From positions 1,303,501 to 1,367,500 of the forward strand of contig NZ_AP027270.1 of NCBI RefSeq assembly GCF_036322705.1: a DNA stretch of 64,000 bases. Reading direction: 5' to 3'. Below, in pieces: positions 18,903-28,506 of the stretch. Positions within the stretch are counted from its first letter, which is position 1. Each line of letters opens with the position of its first letter. The translations under genes were made by a program, and so were the position numbers. The DNA is from Maricaulis maris. GTDB lineage: Bacteria > Pseudomonadota > Alphaproteobacteria > Caulobacterales > Maricaulaceae. Below the pieces are notes generated by a model. It made no database searches and was not told where the DNA came from. It saw only the letters and a program-made list of their open reading frames with translations.

Positions 18903-20546
18903 TTACGCGTCGACGGTCGGGAACTCATAATCCTTGTAGATTTCCCGCAGTTTGGTCTTGAGGATCTTGCCGGTCGCGCCGATCGGCATTTCCTCGATGA
19001 ACTCGACCGCGTCAGGCAGCCACCATTTCGGCACCTCGCCACGCAGATACTCGATGATCGAGGCCCCGTCCGGCTCGGCGCCCGGCTTGAGCTGGACGAC
19101 AAGAAGCGGGCGCTCCTGCCATTTCGGGTGCGGCATGCCGACGGCGGCCGCCATACCGACCGAGGGATGACCCATGGCGGCGTTTTCCAGATCGATCGAG
19201 GAAATCCACTCGCCGCCGGTCTTGATGACGTCCTTGGAGCGGTCTGTGATGGTCATGAAGCCATTGCCGTCGAGATGGGCGACATCGCCGGTCTCGAACC
19301 AGCCATCATCGGTGAAACTTTCCGCGCCGGCGCCGCGGTAATAGCCCGACGCGATCCAAGGTCCGCGGACCTGGACATGGCCGGAGGACTTGCCGTCCCA
19401 GGGCAGTTCCTTGCCTTCATCGTCGACGATGCGCATGCCGACGCCAAAGACGAGACGGCCCTGCTTGAGCTTGACCTTGATGATCTCCTCGCGATCGAGG
19501 CCGTCATGCTTGGGCAGCAGCGCGTTGACCGTGCCCAGCGGGCTCATCTCGGTCATGCCCCAGCCTTGCTGCATGACGACGCCATACTTGTCCTCATAGG
19601 CGCGCAGCAGCGCTTCCGGCAGGGCCGAGCCGCCGATCAGCACGCGCTCGACCGTGTCGATGCGCTTGCCCTCGGCTTCAAGATAGTTGAGCAGTCCAAG
19701 CCAGACGGTCGGGACGCCGGCGACGTAATTGACCTTCTCGCTTTCGATCAGCTCGTGAATGCTGGCGCCATCCATCTGCGCGCCCGGCATGATCAGCTTG
19801 GCGCCGTTCATCGGCGCCGCGTACGGAATGCCCCAGGCATTGACGTGGAACATCGGCACGACCGGCATGATATTGCCGCGGGCGCCGACACCGATCACAT
19901 CCGCGGCGGCGCAGGCCATGGCGTGCAGCACGTTGGAGCGGTGCGAATAGAGCACGCCCTTGGGATCACCCGTGGTGCCGGAGGTGTAGCACAGGCCGGC
20001 GGCCGCATATTCGTCGAAGACCGGCCAGTCGAACGCCGCCGGATGCTCGGCGATCAGTTCCTCGTAGGACTTGCACTTGGTCTGCACCGAATCGAGATGG
20101 CTCTTGTCCGACAGCAGGACCCAGTTCTTGACCGATTTGCAGGCCTTGGAGATCGCATCGACCAGCGGCGCAAACTGCTTGTCGAAGAACACCGTCTTCG
20201 ACTGGGCGTGGTCGAGCATCCAGATCAGCTGTTTCGGATCAAGGCGCGGATTGACCGTGTGGACCACAGCGCCGATGCCGGAGATCCCGTAATAGAGTTC
20301 GAAATGGCGGTGCGAATTCCAGGCGATGGTCGCGACGCGGTCGCCTTCGCGAATCTTGAGCTTCTTCTGCAGGGCATTGGCCAGCTGCTGTGTCCGCTCA
20401 TACGTTTTCGCGTAGGTCTGGCGGTGTATCTGTCTGCTTTCCGGCAGACGCGTCACGATCTCCTGATCGCCATGGCATTTTGCTGCGTGGACCAGAATGT
20501 CCGAGATCATCAACGGACAGTCCATCATGTGTGCGCGCAAAGTCAT
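18903..20546 (-). CDS. Fatty-acid/carboxylate CoA ligase (AMP-forming)
   Basis: 547 residues, ANL superfamily. It activates a carboxylic acid with ATP to the acyl-adenylate and then to the CoA thioester. Core motifs are [20 protein letters not shown] (P-loop-like A3), [14 protein letters not shown] (A5), [35 protein letters not shown] (A7-A8) and [14 protein letters not shown] with the catalytic Lys near the C-terminus. The start [27 protein letters not shown] resembles the medium-chain AlkK/DmdB-like subgroup. Soluble, no signal peptide. Chain length or methylmercaptopropionate specificity cannot be decided. It ends at a clear terminator. Confidence 0.9.
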   Translation of the reverse strand: MTLRAHMMDCPLMISDILVHAAKCHGDQEIVTRLPESRQIHRQTYAKTYERTQQLANALQKKLKIREGDRVATIAWNSHRHFELYYGISGIGAVVHTVNPRLDPKQLIWMLDHAQSKTVFFDKQFAPLVDAISKACKSVKNWVLLSDKSHLDSVQTKCKSYEELIAEHPAAFDWPVFDEYAAAGLCYTSGTTGDPKGVLYSHRSNVLHAMACAAADVIGVGARGNIMPVVPMFHVNAWGIPYAAPMNGAKLIMPGAQMDGASIHELIESEKVNYVAGVPTVWLGLLNYLEAEGKRIDTVERVLIGGSALPEALLRAYEDKYGVVMQQGWGMTEMSPLGTVNALLPKHDGLDREEIIKVKLKQGRLVFGVGMRIVDDEGKELPWDGKSSGHVQVRGPWIASGYYRGAGAESFTDDGWFETGDVAHLDGNGFMTITDRSKDVIKTGGEWISSIDLENAAMGHPSVGMAAAVGMPHPKWQERPLLVVQLKPGAEPDGASIIEYLRGEVPKWWLPDAVEFIEEMPIGATGKILKTKLREIYKDYEFPTVDA

Positions 20547-20709
20547 GTATTTCCCCTAAAAATCAACCGTTGCTTCGTGTTTGTGTTTTGCCAATCAAAC
20601 GGTCTATCGCGCCACGGCGCAATCCCTTTGCTCAACCGGACTGAATTGCTTATGCGTTTTCGACAAATATGGCGTCGTTTTTCACGCCGTCCAGTGCCGG
20701 AGTGAGCCC

Positions 20710-21699
20710 GTGACCCATCGAGTAGACCTGCCCACCTACGCCAACATTGTGGACGCGGCGCAACGGCTCGCCGGTCACGCTGTCCATACCCCGCTCCTGC
20801 TTAATGACCGCCTCGACGCCGAACTCGGAGCGCGGCTTTTCGTCAAGGCGGAATGCCTGCAGCGCACCGGATCCTTCAAGTTTCGCGGTGCCTTCAACCG
20901 AATCTCCCGCCTCACGGATGCGGAGAAGGTCCGGGGTGTTCTGGCTTATTCGTCGGGCAATCATGCCCAGGGGGTCGCGGCCGCGGCGAGGCTCAACGGC
21001 ACCACTGCAAAGATCTTGATGCCGGCCGATGCCCCGCGCTCCAAGGTCGACGGCGTGCATTTCTGGGGCGGGGAGGTCGTCACCTATGACCGCGCCAGCC
21101 AAAGCCGTGAGGCCATGGGCCAGGCGATTGCCGAAGCGGAAGGCCGGATTCTGGTCCCGCCCTATGAGGACCCGTTTATCATCGCGGGACAGGGCACCGC
21201 CGGCCTCGAAGCGGCCGGGCAGATAAAGGCCGTGGGCGAGGTCGCGGATATCGTCGTCTGCTGCGCCGGTGGCGGCGGCTTGATCGCCGGCGTCGGGCTG
21301 GCCATGCGCGAGGCTTTTCCGGACATCGAGATCTGGGCCGCCGAGCCGGACGGCTTTGATGATCACAGGCGCTCGCTCGCCAGTGGTCGCCGCGAGACCA
21401 ATGAGCGACTGACCGGCTCGATCTGCGACGCGATCATCACGCCAACGCCGGGTGAGCTGACCTGGGCGCTGAACGCGACCCAGCTGACCGGTGGTGCCGC
21501 CATCACTGACGATGAGGCGCTTGACGCCATGGCGACGGCCTGGCGCCATCTCAAGGTTGTGGTCGAGCCGGGGGGTGTGGCTGCGCTGGCCGCTGTCCTG
21601 TCCGGCAAGATCGACATCGCCGGAAAGACGGTTTGCGTGATTGCGACCGGCGGCAATGTCGACGCCGATTTATTCCGGAAGGCCCTTCAGCGGGGCTGA
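20710..21699 (+). CDS. Threonine dehydratase/serine racemase-like PLP enzyme
   Basis: 329 residues, fold-type II PLP enzyme. The Schiff-base lysine is in RTGSFKFRGAFNR, the substrate-binding loop is SSGNHAQGVA, and the PLP-phosphate loop is GGGGLIAG. The start is GTG at 20710 with GGAG at 20699-20702; the frame is open further upstream but that extension has no family similarity. The protein ends without the regulatory ACT domain of biosynthetic IlvA, so it looks catabolic: threonine to 2-oxobutyrate, or serine/hydroxyaspartate chemistry. Together with tdh and kbl it is a second possible threonine-degrading route in the region. Confidence 0.85.
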   Translation: MTHRVDLPTYANIVDAAQRLAGHAVHTPLLLNDRLDAELGARLFVKAECLQRTGSFKFRGAFNRISRLTDAEKVRGVLAYSSGNHAQGVAAAARLNGTTAKILMPADAPRSKVDGVHFWGGEVVTYDRASQSREAMGQAIAEAEGRILVPPYEDPFIIAGQGTAGLEAAGQIKAVGEVADIVVCCAGGGGLIAGVGLAMREAFPDIEIWAAEPDGFDDHRRSLASGRRETNERLTGSICDAIITPTPGELTWALNATQLTGGAAITDDEALDAMATAWRHLKVVVEPGGVAALAAVLSGKIDIAGKTVCVIATGGNVDADLFRKALQRG

Positions 21700-21800
21700 G
21701 CGCGGGCCCTCTCACACAATGCCCAGGGCGAGCCTCGCGTTTGCGTTGCCGGGCTTGCATTTGCTTGTTAACTTCTCCTGTCAGGAGAGGCCACACGCTG

Positions 21801-22580
21801 ATGTCCAGATCAGGTCCTGCCCGTTGGGGATGCGTTGCAATAGCGGTCCTGGCCGCGCCATCGACCGTTTTGGCCCAGCCGCCCCTTGATGATCGGGCGC
21901 CGGAAGAAGCCGCCCCTCAGGACGTCGAGCTTCGGAACCCGCAGACCGGAGACGAGCTGCCGGATGACCCGTCCGCGACCGAGACGCCGTTGAGTGATGT
22001 CGAGCTTGGCATCCTCGCGGATATCCGGGCCGCCGGGCCGATCGAGCCCGCCACCGACCGTCCTTGCAGCTTCGGGGTCTACGGGCCGCCACTCAATGTT
22101 CGCGATCCCAACCTGGCCGTGTCCGGGGTCGAGATATTTGATCCGTGCGGGCTCCGCTTTACGGACCTGTCGGGGCTCTGGGCGTTGTCGGGAAGCTTTC
22201 AGGTGATCGCCTATCATGAGCGCCGGGGCGGTGGGCTGAGCATGCGCTTCACGCATATTGACCCCGACAATGACTACTACCGGATCTGGGGCTACATGTT
22301 CGGCGATGACTGGTACCGCGGCGTCATCGCGCCGGACGCGGTGGAGCTGCTCGCGATCGCGCGCTATCCCGAGTCCATGCGCGAGGTTTGTCCGGACGAC
22401 TGGGAGACCCCGTTTCCGGTTCATTCCATCCATCTCGGATACGCCCCCACGGGTCAGGTCACGATAACGGGCAGCCGGATCCGCAACACGCTCTCCCCGC
22501 AATGCGAAATGACCTATCTGGACACGGTTGTGGATTCCTTCGCCCGCGTTGAACCGGGAGTGCGCGAATGGACCGACTGA
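21801..22580 (+). CDS. Exported protein of unknown function
   Basis: 259 residues from the ATG at 21801. It has a signal peptide (residues 1-26, ending STVLAQ), then an acidic, proline-rich linker to about residue 80, then a compact domain with four cysteines (RPCSFG, DPCGLR, REVCPDD, PQCEMT) suggesting disulphides in the periplasm. No family was recognised. It overlaps the following 996-residue gene by 13 bp, so the two are co-translated and probably act together. Confidence 0.75.
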   Translation: MSRSGPARWGCVAIAVLAAPSTVLAQPPLDDRAPEEAAPQDVELRNPQTGDELPDDPSATETPLSDVELGILADIRAAGPIEPATDRPCSFGVYGPPLNVRDPNLAVSGVEIFDPCGLRFTDLSGLWALSGSFQVIAYHERRGGGLSMRFTHIDPDNDYYRIWGYMFGDDWYRGVIAPDAVELLAIARYPESMREVCPDDWETPFPVHSIHLGYAPTGQVTITGSRIRNTLSPQCEMTYLDTVVDSFARVEPGVREWTD

Positions 22581-25558
22581 GCCGTCATGTGACGCCGCGT
22601 CGAGCCGGCCTGGCCGCGCTTGTCGTGCTGATCCTTGTCGTGATGCTGGTGTGGCTGCGTGGCGACAGCCGGCAGGCGGAACAGCGCGACATCCTCGAGC
22701 TCCTGCGGGCCGTCGAGGCCGATTACGCGCTGCCGGGCCTGACGGTCGCAGAGGCAGCGCCGGTTCTCGGCTCGCCGGACGCCAGTCTGGATTTCGTGCG
22801 CGACGGGGTCTGGCTGCAATTCTATGGCGGTCGGGCCCTGACGCCGGACGATGTTCTGGTCCTGCGGGGCGCCAATTCTGCCGACAAGGCGATGCTGCTC
22901 GCTGCGCTGATCAGCGCGCAGGACGTGTCTGTCCGACTGGTCAGCGCAGCATGGCCGGACGCTGAGCCGATCTTGGGGCAGGTCACGTCGGACCGCCGCG
23001 AAAGCCTGTCCCGGCTTTATGCCGCGCTCGAGGTGGACGAGGAGCGGGCGCGCGCCGAGACCGTCGAGGCGGCCCGCGCCATCCCCGCTCGTCTGGAGGA
23101 CGGGTTTTCGGCTGCGCAAGCGCTGCTGGCCCGATATTGGGCGGGTGATCCGGTCCCGGCGCCGGACCGCGCAGCCCAGGCCTGGGTCTGGCTGGAATAC
23201 CGGTCGGGCAATGACTGGGTGGTGGCAGACCCTGTCTTTCCGGACCTTCCGCGACCGGCCGATGCGCGACCCTATATTGACCCGGGCCTGACCCCGACCG
23301 AGCTCGCGGTGGATCTGGTCACGACCGGTGGCGCTCGCCAACGCCTGATCGACTGGTCTGGCCGGATGATCGACGAGCCGGTTCTGAGCTTTCTGCCATC
23401 GGCCGAGCTACGGGCCTTTCTTGACAGCGCGCCCGTTGAGATCAGCGTTCCGGCCTGGCGCCCGGTCATTACCGGCAGCGCTGGTGCGGCTGCGGGGCTG
23501 GGTTTTTCAACCGGTGGGGACCTTCTGCCGGTGCCCGAGAGTGGGCCGCTCGATCTGTCCGGTGGCCTGCCGCCACCTCCAGCGATCGGCTCTGCCGAGC
23601 TTGTTGCCGTCGACACCCAGGCCTGGCCCGAGGTCGCGCTGAGAGTTCAGACCGATACGCCGGATGGCGCGCTCTGGTATGCCCCGCACCTCCATCTGGA
23701 GATCGACGGCGTTGCCGTCACGCCCCGTATCTTCGCCCAGCCGCGACAGTCGCCGGAACTTGTCATCATAACCGACGTGTCGCCCTCGATGATCGATGAC
23801 GGGTCCATCTTCTCGGCAGGCCTGTTGGGACGAGCCCTGGTCGAGGCGATGGGACGACGTGACCGTTTTGTCGCCGTATCGGCGGCCGCTGAGCCGCGTC
23901 TGGCAGCGCCCAGTCAGCTCTATTTTGGTCGCCGGGATGCGGTTCTGGCGTATAATTCCGGCTTGTTGATCCGCGAGGGTGACGACCTTCCGGCGGCGCT
24001 CCGGTTTGCCGCCGCGCAGGCCGCTCGGGATGCGGTTTTTCTGGTCATGACGGACGGCCGGCTGGGCGCGGATGAGGCCGGTTTTCTGGCCGCGATCGAG
24101 GCTCTGCCGGGCCGCGTGTTCGGCGTCGTGCCGGAAGGCGAGACGGATCGGTTCCAGCGGGTGTTTGACCGGGTCTGGGCCTTGCCGCCGGACGACCGTC
24201 CGTCACTGACGGCAGCCTCGATCCGACAGGCGTTCGGCACCGAGCTGGATGTGCGCTTTACCGCCCCGGCGGGCGAGTCGGGGGACATCCAGGCGCTCGA
24301 CCTGACGCTCGGTGATCGCGGCGTCGCGGTAGCCGGTGAGTATGCCGTGCCGGATGCTGTCGTCGGCCTGCCGGCCCGACTGGAGGTTCAGCTGGCGCGC
24401 GGTGGCCGTCCGCTTGGCCAGAGGCGCACACTGGTCGAGCTTGGTGGTGACGATGTTCAGGATCAGCTGCTCGGCAGCCGGGCAATCTTTCTCGCCGGCG
24501 GGCAGTTCGCGCCGTCGGCCCTGCGCCGCCGCTATTTCGCCGAGTGGCGGGTTGAGCTTGAAACCCGGCTTGCGCGGGAGGCTGAGACCGAACAGCCCGT
24601 TCCGGCCCCGGCAGGACCAAGCTTTGAGGCCGTGGCCAGCGCCAACCAGCTCATCGGACAGGTGGACCGTCTGCTTGGCGAGCCGGCTCGCCGGTTCGAC
24701 CCGGTCGCGTCGGTCCGGACCGCTTATGTCGATATTAGGGGCACGGACACCGCTGATATCGTGCGCAGTCTTGATATCCTGCATGATGGTGATGCCCGCC
24801 ACGCTAATGGGACCGTCTCACCGCGTCTCGGCCTGGCACTGGCGACGGTCGAGGCGTGGTCATTGGGCGGGGAGGGCGTCAATACACGGCTCGCCGACAG
24901 CCCGTCTGTCACGGTGATCAATCCGGCGACCGAGATTCCCGGCGATTGGCCGGCCGCTGTGACGCGGACCCTGGCCGAGAAGGGGGGCACGCTGCTCGCC
25001 ACCGAAACCGGCCAAGCCGGATGGCTGATCCAGCCGTCGGGGCATTTGCAGGCGCGGCTGTTTGGTCCCGACGCCAAGGGCGCGCGCGCCCGGGAAGCCA
25101 TCGCGGAATTCGCTCGCATCCGGAAAATGCTGACCGTGCTCGGCATTGGCGCCAGCGGGGTCGGTTCTCCGCTCGGCGTGAGCGGGGCCCAGCTCGGCGG
25201 GATTGTCGGCTTGCTCGACACGGATCTTCGGCTCTGGTGCTTCTCCACCGTCATGCTCGGCTTTGTCACGGATGCCATCGAAACCGGCGAATTCGAGGAC
25301 GACGCCTATGCCCAGGCAGCTGAAGGCTGCGAGATCGATCCGGAGAATCTCCAGGCTGCCTACTACGCCGGTTTCGCCCAAGGCTATATCACCGGACGGT
25401 GGGGTGACCGGGCGACTGACGCTGTCAAGGGCCTTGCCGGCGGCTCGCTGCCGGCGGTAACCGAGATGTTGGTCAATACCGACGCGGGCGCGCTCATCGA
25501 GCTGAGCGGTATCGGTTCGCCAATCGGTGAGGCCCTGCGCAATGTTGTCTACGACTGA
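22568..25558 (+). CDS. Membrane-anchored transglutaminase-like/vWA protein
   Basis: 996 residues. An N-terminal transmembrane anchor (about residues 14-31) is followed by a domain resembling transglutaminase-like proteins: NSADKAMLLAALISAQDVSVRLV, then WVWLEYRSGNDWVVADPVFPD. The position of the catalytic Cys is a Ser, so this domain is probably inactive. From about residue 395 there is a von Willebrand A domain with the MIDAS motif DVSPS and a later LVMTDGR. The rest (about 560-996) is unassigned, with a glycine-rich helical stretch near GIGASGVGSPLGVSGAQLGG. It probably faces the periplasm and binds a partner through the vWA domain, the preceding exported protein being the first candidate. 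Confidence 0.75.
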   Translation: MDRLSRHVTPRRAGLAALVVLILVVMLVWLRGDSRQAEQRDILELLRAVEADYALPGLTVAEAAPVLGSPDASLDFVRDGVWLQFYGGRALTPDDVLVLRGANSADKAMLLAALISAQDVSVRLVSAAWPDAEPILGQVTSDRRESLSRLYAALEVDEERARAETVEAARAIPARLEDGFSAAQALLARYWAGDPVPAPDRAAQAWVWLEYRSGNDWVVADPVFPDLPRPADARPYIDPGLTPTELAVDLVTTGGARQRLIDWSGRMIDEPVLSFLPSAELRAFLDSAPVEISVPAWRPVITGSAGAAAGLGFSTGGDLLPVPESGPLDLSGGLPPPPAIGSAELVAVDTQAWPEVALRVQTDTPDGALWYAPHLHLEIDGVAVTPRIFAQPRQSPELVIITDVSPSMIDDGSIFSAGLLGRALVEAMGRRDRFVAVSAAAEPRLAAPSQLYFGRRDAVLAYNSGLLIREGDDLPAALRFAAAQAARDAVFLVMTDGRLGADEAGFLAAIEALPGRVFGVVPEGETDRFQRVFDRVWALPPDDRPSLTAASIRQAFGTELDVRFTAPAGESGDIQALDLTLGDRGVAVAGEYAVPDAVVGLPARLEVQLARGGRPLGQRRTLVELGGDDVQDQLLGSRAIFLAGGQFAPSALRRRYFAEWRVELETRLAREAETEQPVPAPAGPSFEAVASANQLIGQVDRLLGEPARRFDPVASVRTAYVDIRGTDTADIVRSLDILHDGDARHANGTVSPRLGLALATVEAWSLGGEGVNTRLADSPSVTVINPATEIPGDWPAAVTRTLAEKGGTLLATETGQAGWLIQPSGHLQARLFGPDAKGARAREAIAEFARIRKMLTVLGIGASGVGSPLGVSGAQLGGIVGLLDTDLRLWCFSTVMLGFVTDAIETGEFEDDAYAQAAEGCEIDPENLQAAYYAGFAQGYITGRWGDRATDAVKGLAGGSLPAVTEMLVNTDAGALIELSGIGSPIGEALRNVVYD

Positions 25559-25739
25559 TTGAAGCTGCTGGAGTGACGCGCTAGTCCTGTCTCAGGGCAA
25601 TTTTTGGGGCTTTATCGCGGAGATGGCGGCTGCCTGGCGTCGAGCTGGCGTGTCTTTGGCGCAGGCCTGGCGTGGAAGGCCTTGGCGCATTCTGGTTCCT
25701 CGGACCCATCACTCAAGCCGAGCCACCCAGGAGACTTTC

Positions 25740-26186
25740 ATGGCTTTCAAGACAGACGCCGCCAAAATCAGACGTTGGCGGGATGAGCGGCACTGGTCGC
25801 AGGAACACCTGGCCGAATTGGCCGGTATCGGTCTGAGGACCGTACAGCGGATCGAGAACGGTGATCCCGCCTCGCGGGAATCGCTGATGGCGCTGGCGGC
25901 GGCCTTCGACGTCGATGCCATGGCCCTGTGTGTCGACCCCGATGTCGAGGCAACGGATCGGGTGCGCGAAAAGAACAGGCGCGTCCGGGAGGGGCTTCGC
26001 CTTTCCTTGTGGATCCACTTGGCAAGCTATGGGCTTGGCATGGTCATCTTCGCGGGTATCGGCCTCGGGATGGGCGATGGACGGATCATGCTCTGGCCTG
26101 CGATCTGGTGGACCGTCGGCGCGGTTGCCCATGTTGCTACTGTCGTGATTGTGGACCGGGCCACCCGCTATATCGAGCAAGGCTAG
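25740..26186 (+). CDS. HTH (XRE) regulator fused to a 2TM domain
   Basis: 148 residues from the ATG at 25740, with AGGAG at 25729-25733. The N-terminal Cro/CI-type helix-turn-helix is WRDERHWSQEHLAELAGIGLRTVQRIENG (about residues 13-41). After a charged linker come two transmembrane helices (GLGMVIFAGIGLGM and WWTVGAVAHVATVVIV) of the 2TM type, with the family-like RLSLWIHLASYGLGM start. A membrane-tethered DNA-binding protein is the simplest reading. Targets are unknown. It ends convergently with the transglycosylase gene. Confidence 0.85.
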   Translation: MAFKTDAAKIRRWRDERHWSQEHLAELAGIGLRTVQRIENGDPASRESLMALAAAFDVDAMALCVDPDVEATDRVREKNRRVREGLRLSLWIHLASYGLGMVIFAGIGLGMGDGRIMLWPAIWWTVGAVAHVATVVIVDRATRYIEQG

Positions 26187-26257
26187 CCGCACTTCGGTTT
26201 GCGGTCCTGAGCGGTCTTGCCCGGTTCTGACTGGTTCTGACCGGTCGCGGCCAGTCT

Positions 26258-26293
26258 CGGGCCGATCCGGCGTGACCGCGCCGGATCGGCCCG
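26258..26293. terminator. Strong hairpin between convergent genes
   Basis: CGGGCCGATCCGGCG (26258-26272) pairs perfectly with CGCCGGATCGGCCCG (26279-26293) over 6 nt, exactly in the gap between the HTH-2TM gene and the lytic transglycosylase gene. There is no U-tract on either side, so termination strength is uncertain. Just to its left, around 26222-26242, the sequence has tandem GGTTCTGAC repeats. Confidence 0.55.
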
Positions 26294-26300
26294 AAGACCG

Positions 26301-28361
26301 CTATTCCTCCGGATCCACCATCACCCGGACCGGCATTGAGCCGCGCAGCAAATCGTCTTCGATCAGGAGCGGGACCGCGGCGTCGTCATTCAGGCGTGAG
26401 CGATAGACCTGCAGGTTTTCCATCACGCGCTGGACGTAGTTGCGGGTCTCCGAGAAGGGGATGCTTTCCACCCAGTCAACCGGATCGACATCCGGGTCGC
26501 GCGGATCACCATAATCCTCGATCCAGCGATTGGCGCGATGCGAGCCGGCATTGTAGGCCGCGAGGGCAAGCACATAGGAGCCGTCGAAATCATCCACCAC
26601 TTCGGCCAGATGGTGCATGGCCAGCATGAGGTTGTAATCGAGATCATCGGTCAGCCAGCTGAACCGGTATTCTTCGCCAAGCTGTCGCGCGGTTTCCCGG
26701 GCGGTCGCCGGCATGAGCTGCATCATCCCGCGCGCGCCTGCACCGGAAACCGCGTGCTGTCCGAACTCTGTTTCCTGGCGGATGATGGAGTGTACCAGAG
26801 CATCCTCCGGACGCTGGGCGCGGACATTGGTCTGGGCCGGCAGATGGATGGTCGGGTAGGCGCTTTGGGGCAGGATGATGCCACGCAAGCGGGCCGCCTT
26901 TGCCGCCCGGACTGACTGGCGCAGGAAGAGGTAATTGCTGGCGAGGCGCGATAGCAGCACGGCTTCCTGCGGGTCGGTCAGCTGGTCATCGAGCCGGTAG
27001 CTGAACAGGCGGAAGTAATATTCCTCATTCTGTTCCGCCAGCAGGCGCATGGCGCGAACCAGGGGCCGGGCCTCGAAGCGGATCACAGCCTCCGGTGTCG
27101 GTTCGGGCTCGCGCTCAAGGGCCAGCTGCCGACCGGTCCCGGTGATCTGGGTCAGCGCGATCTGGCCGTAATAGGCGGTCGAGTGCTGACCGGCCTCGGC
27201 ATAGAGCGCGGCGGCCTCGTCCGGCCGGCCGAGTGTGTCGAGGGCGCGCGCCATCCAGTACGAGCCGCGCGACTGGCTCACCGGCGTCGAGACATTGTCC
27301 CGCAGGCGGGTGAAATGCGCGAGGGCGTCCTCGGGTCGATCGAGATGAACCAGGGCGAGCCAGCCGGCCATGAATTCGGCATCGGCGAAATCGGCGCCGG
27401 CATTCAGTCCGTGAGCGCGGGCGAGCTGATAGGCCGTGCCGTAGTCACGATCGCGGATCAGCGTGAGGATCATCAGCTTGCGCTCGGTCCACATCAGTTC
27501 CAGCGCGGTGACGTCGGCATAGCTGTCGGGCAATTGCAGCAGAAGCGGCAGCGTGCTGTCGCTCATTCCTGACCGGCGACGCCATCGCGCGCGCTCGAAA
27601 ATCAGGCCGGGATCATTCGACAGGCTCGCCGGGATCCGGTCGACCGCCCGGTCGACCCCGCTCTGGCGGCCGGCCAGCCGCAGGCGCGCATCCGCCAGAT
27701 TGCGATTATTGCCGGACAGGAGCGGCAGGATGCGGCGGGCGAGGGTGCGTTGATCCGACCAGATCAGATAGTCGATGCGGGCCATGTGGTCGTCTTCGGT
27801 GAAGAAGTCGCTATGGCGCTGATAGGTCTCGCTTTGCACCGTGGAGGCCAGGCGGCCCGAGCGCCAGGTGTCACGCAGCAGGGTTTCGCCTTCGACGATC
27901 CGGCCGACCTCGATCAAGGCCTCGGCAAAACTGACCCGACCGCGTCCGGTCGTCGGCGGGTTGTCTTCAAACCAGGTCACGATGAAGGGCGCTGTCAGGC
28001 CCGACCCGTCAATCTTCGATTCCGCTTCCGAGCGGATGAAGCTGTCACGCGGCCAATTGTCGAGCTCGGTCAAAGCGAGATCGAGCTCCAAAAAGCTCGA
28101 GCGGGGATCGTTGAGCGCAATGCGCCACAACAGGATGTCGCGGGCGGCCGTATCGGTCAGCTCCAGACGTAGCTCGCGGACCCGGTCCCAGTCCTCGTCG
28201 TCGGCCGCATCCAGGCCCTCCCGGAAACGGGTGAAATCCGCGTCTGACAGGAATTGCGAAAAATTCAACGGTTCCGGACGGATGCGCGGCGCGGGTATCT
28301 GCGCCTGCACAGGAACGGAGACAGCAAGGAGCACAAGCGCGGCGAGGCAACGTGCGATCAT
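26301..28361 (-). CDS. Soluble lytic murein transglycosylase
   Basis: 686 residues from the ATG at 28361, which gives a signal peptide (MIARCLAALVLLAVSVPVQA); the frame open to 28547 would bury it. A long alpha-helical superhelix (residues about 40-500) precedes the C-terminal SLT domain. The catalytic Glu is at about residue 530 in IIRQETEFGQHAVSGAGARG, followed by MMQLMPATA, the family core, and ALAAYNAGSHRANRWI. It cleaves the MurNAc-GlcNAc bond with 1,6-anhydro product formation during cell-wall turnover in the periplasm. It is divergent from dapA, an amusing pairing since dapA supplies the peptidoglycan diaminopimelate. Confidence 0.93.
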   Translation of the reverse strand: MIARCLAALVLLAVSVPVQAQIPAPRIRPEPLNFSQFLSDADFTRFREGLDAADDEDWDRVRELRLELTDTAARDILLWRIALNDPRSSFLELDLALTELDNWPRDSFIRSEAESKIDGSGLTAPFIVTWFEDNPPTTGRGRVSFAEALIEVGRIVEGETLLRDTWRSGRLASTVQSETYQRHSDFFTEDDHMARIDYLIWSDQRTLARRILPLLSGNNRNLADARLRLAGRQSGVDRAVDRIPASLSNDPGLIFERARWRRRSGMSDSTLPLLLQLPDSYADVTALELMWTERKLMILTLIRDRDYGTAYQLARAHGLNAGADFADAEFMAGWLALVHLDRPEDALAHFTRLRDNVSTPVSQSRGSYWMARALDTLGRPDEAAALYAEAGQHSTAYYGQIALTQITGTGRQLALEREPEPTPEAVIRFEARPLVRAMRLLAEQNEEYYFRLFSYRLDDQLTDPQEAVLLSRLASNYLFLRQSVRAAKAARLRGIILPQSAYPTIHLPAQTNVRAQRPEDALVHSIIRQETEFGQHAVSGAGARGMMQLMPATARETARQLGEEYRFSWLTDDLDYNLMLAMHHLAEVVDDFDGSYVLALAAYNAGSHRANRWIEDYGDPRDPDVDPVDWVESIPFSETRNYVQRVMENLQVYRSRLNDDAAVPLLIEDDLLRGSMPVRVMVDPEE

Positions 28362-28506
28362 GATAACGGGAACACTCTCTGATCGTCTGAATTGCCTATC
28401 ATCACAGCAAATCCCGGCCCCTGTCCAGACTTGACAAGAAGACTTGGCCCTGTGCGGCGCGGCCGATATGGTCGCGCGCTGATTTGGCCGTATCCGGGAA
28501 TGAAAC

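Noticed and set aside
19128-20705. A 525-codon open frame antisense to the acyl-CoA synthetase gene
   Set aside because: No recognisable domain; the opposite strand carries all ANL core motifs.
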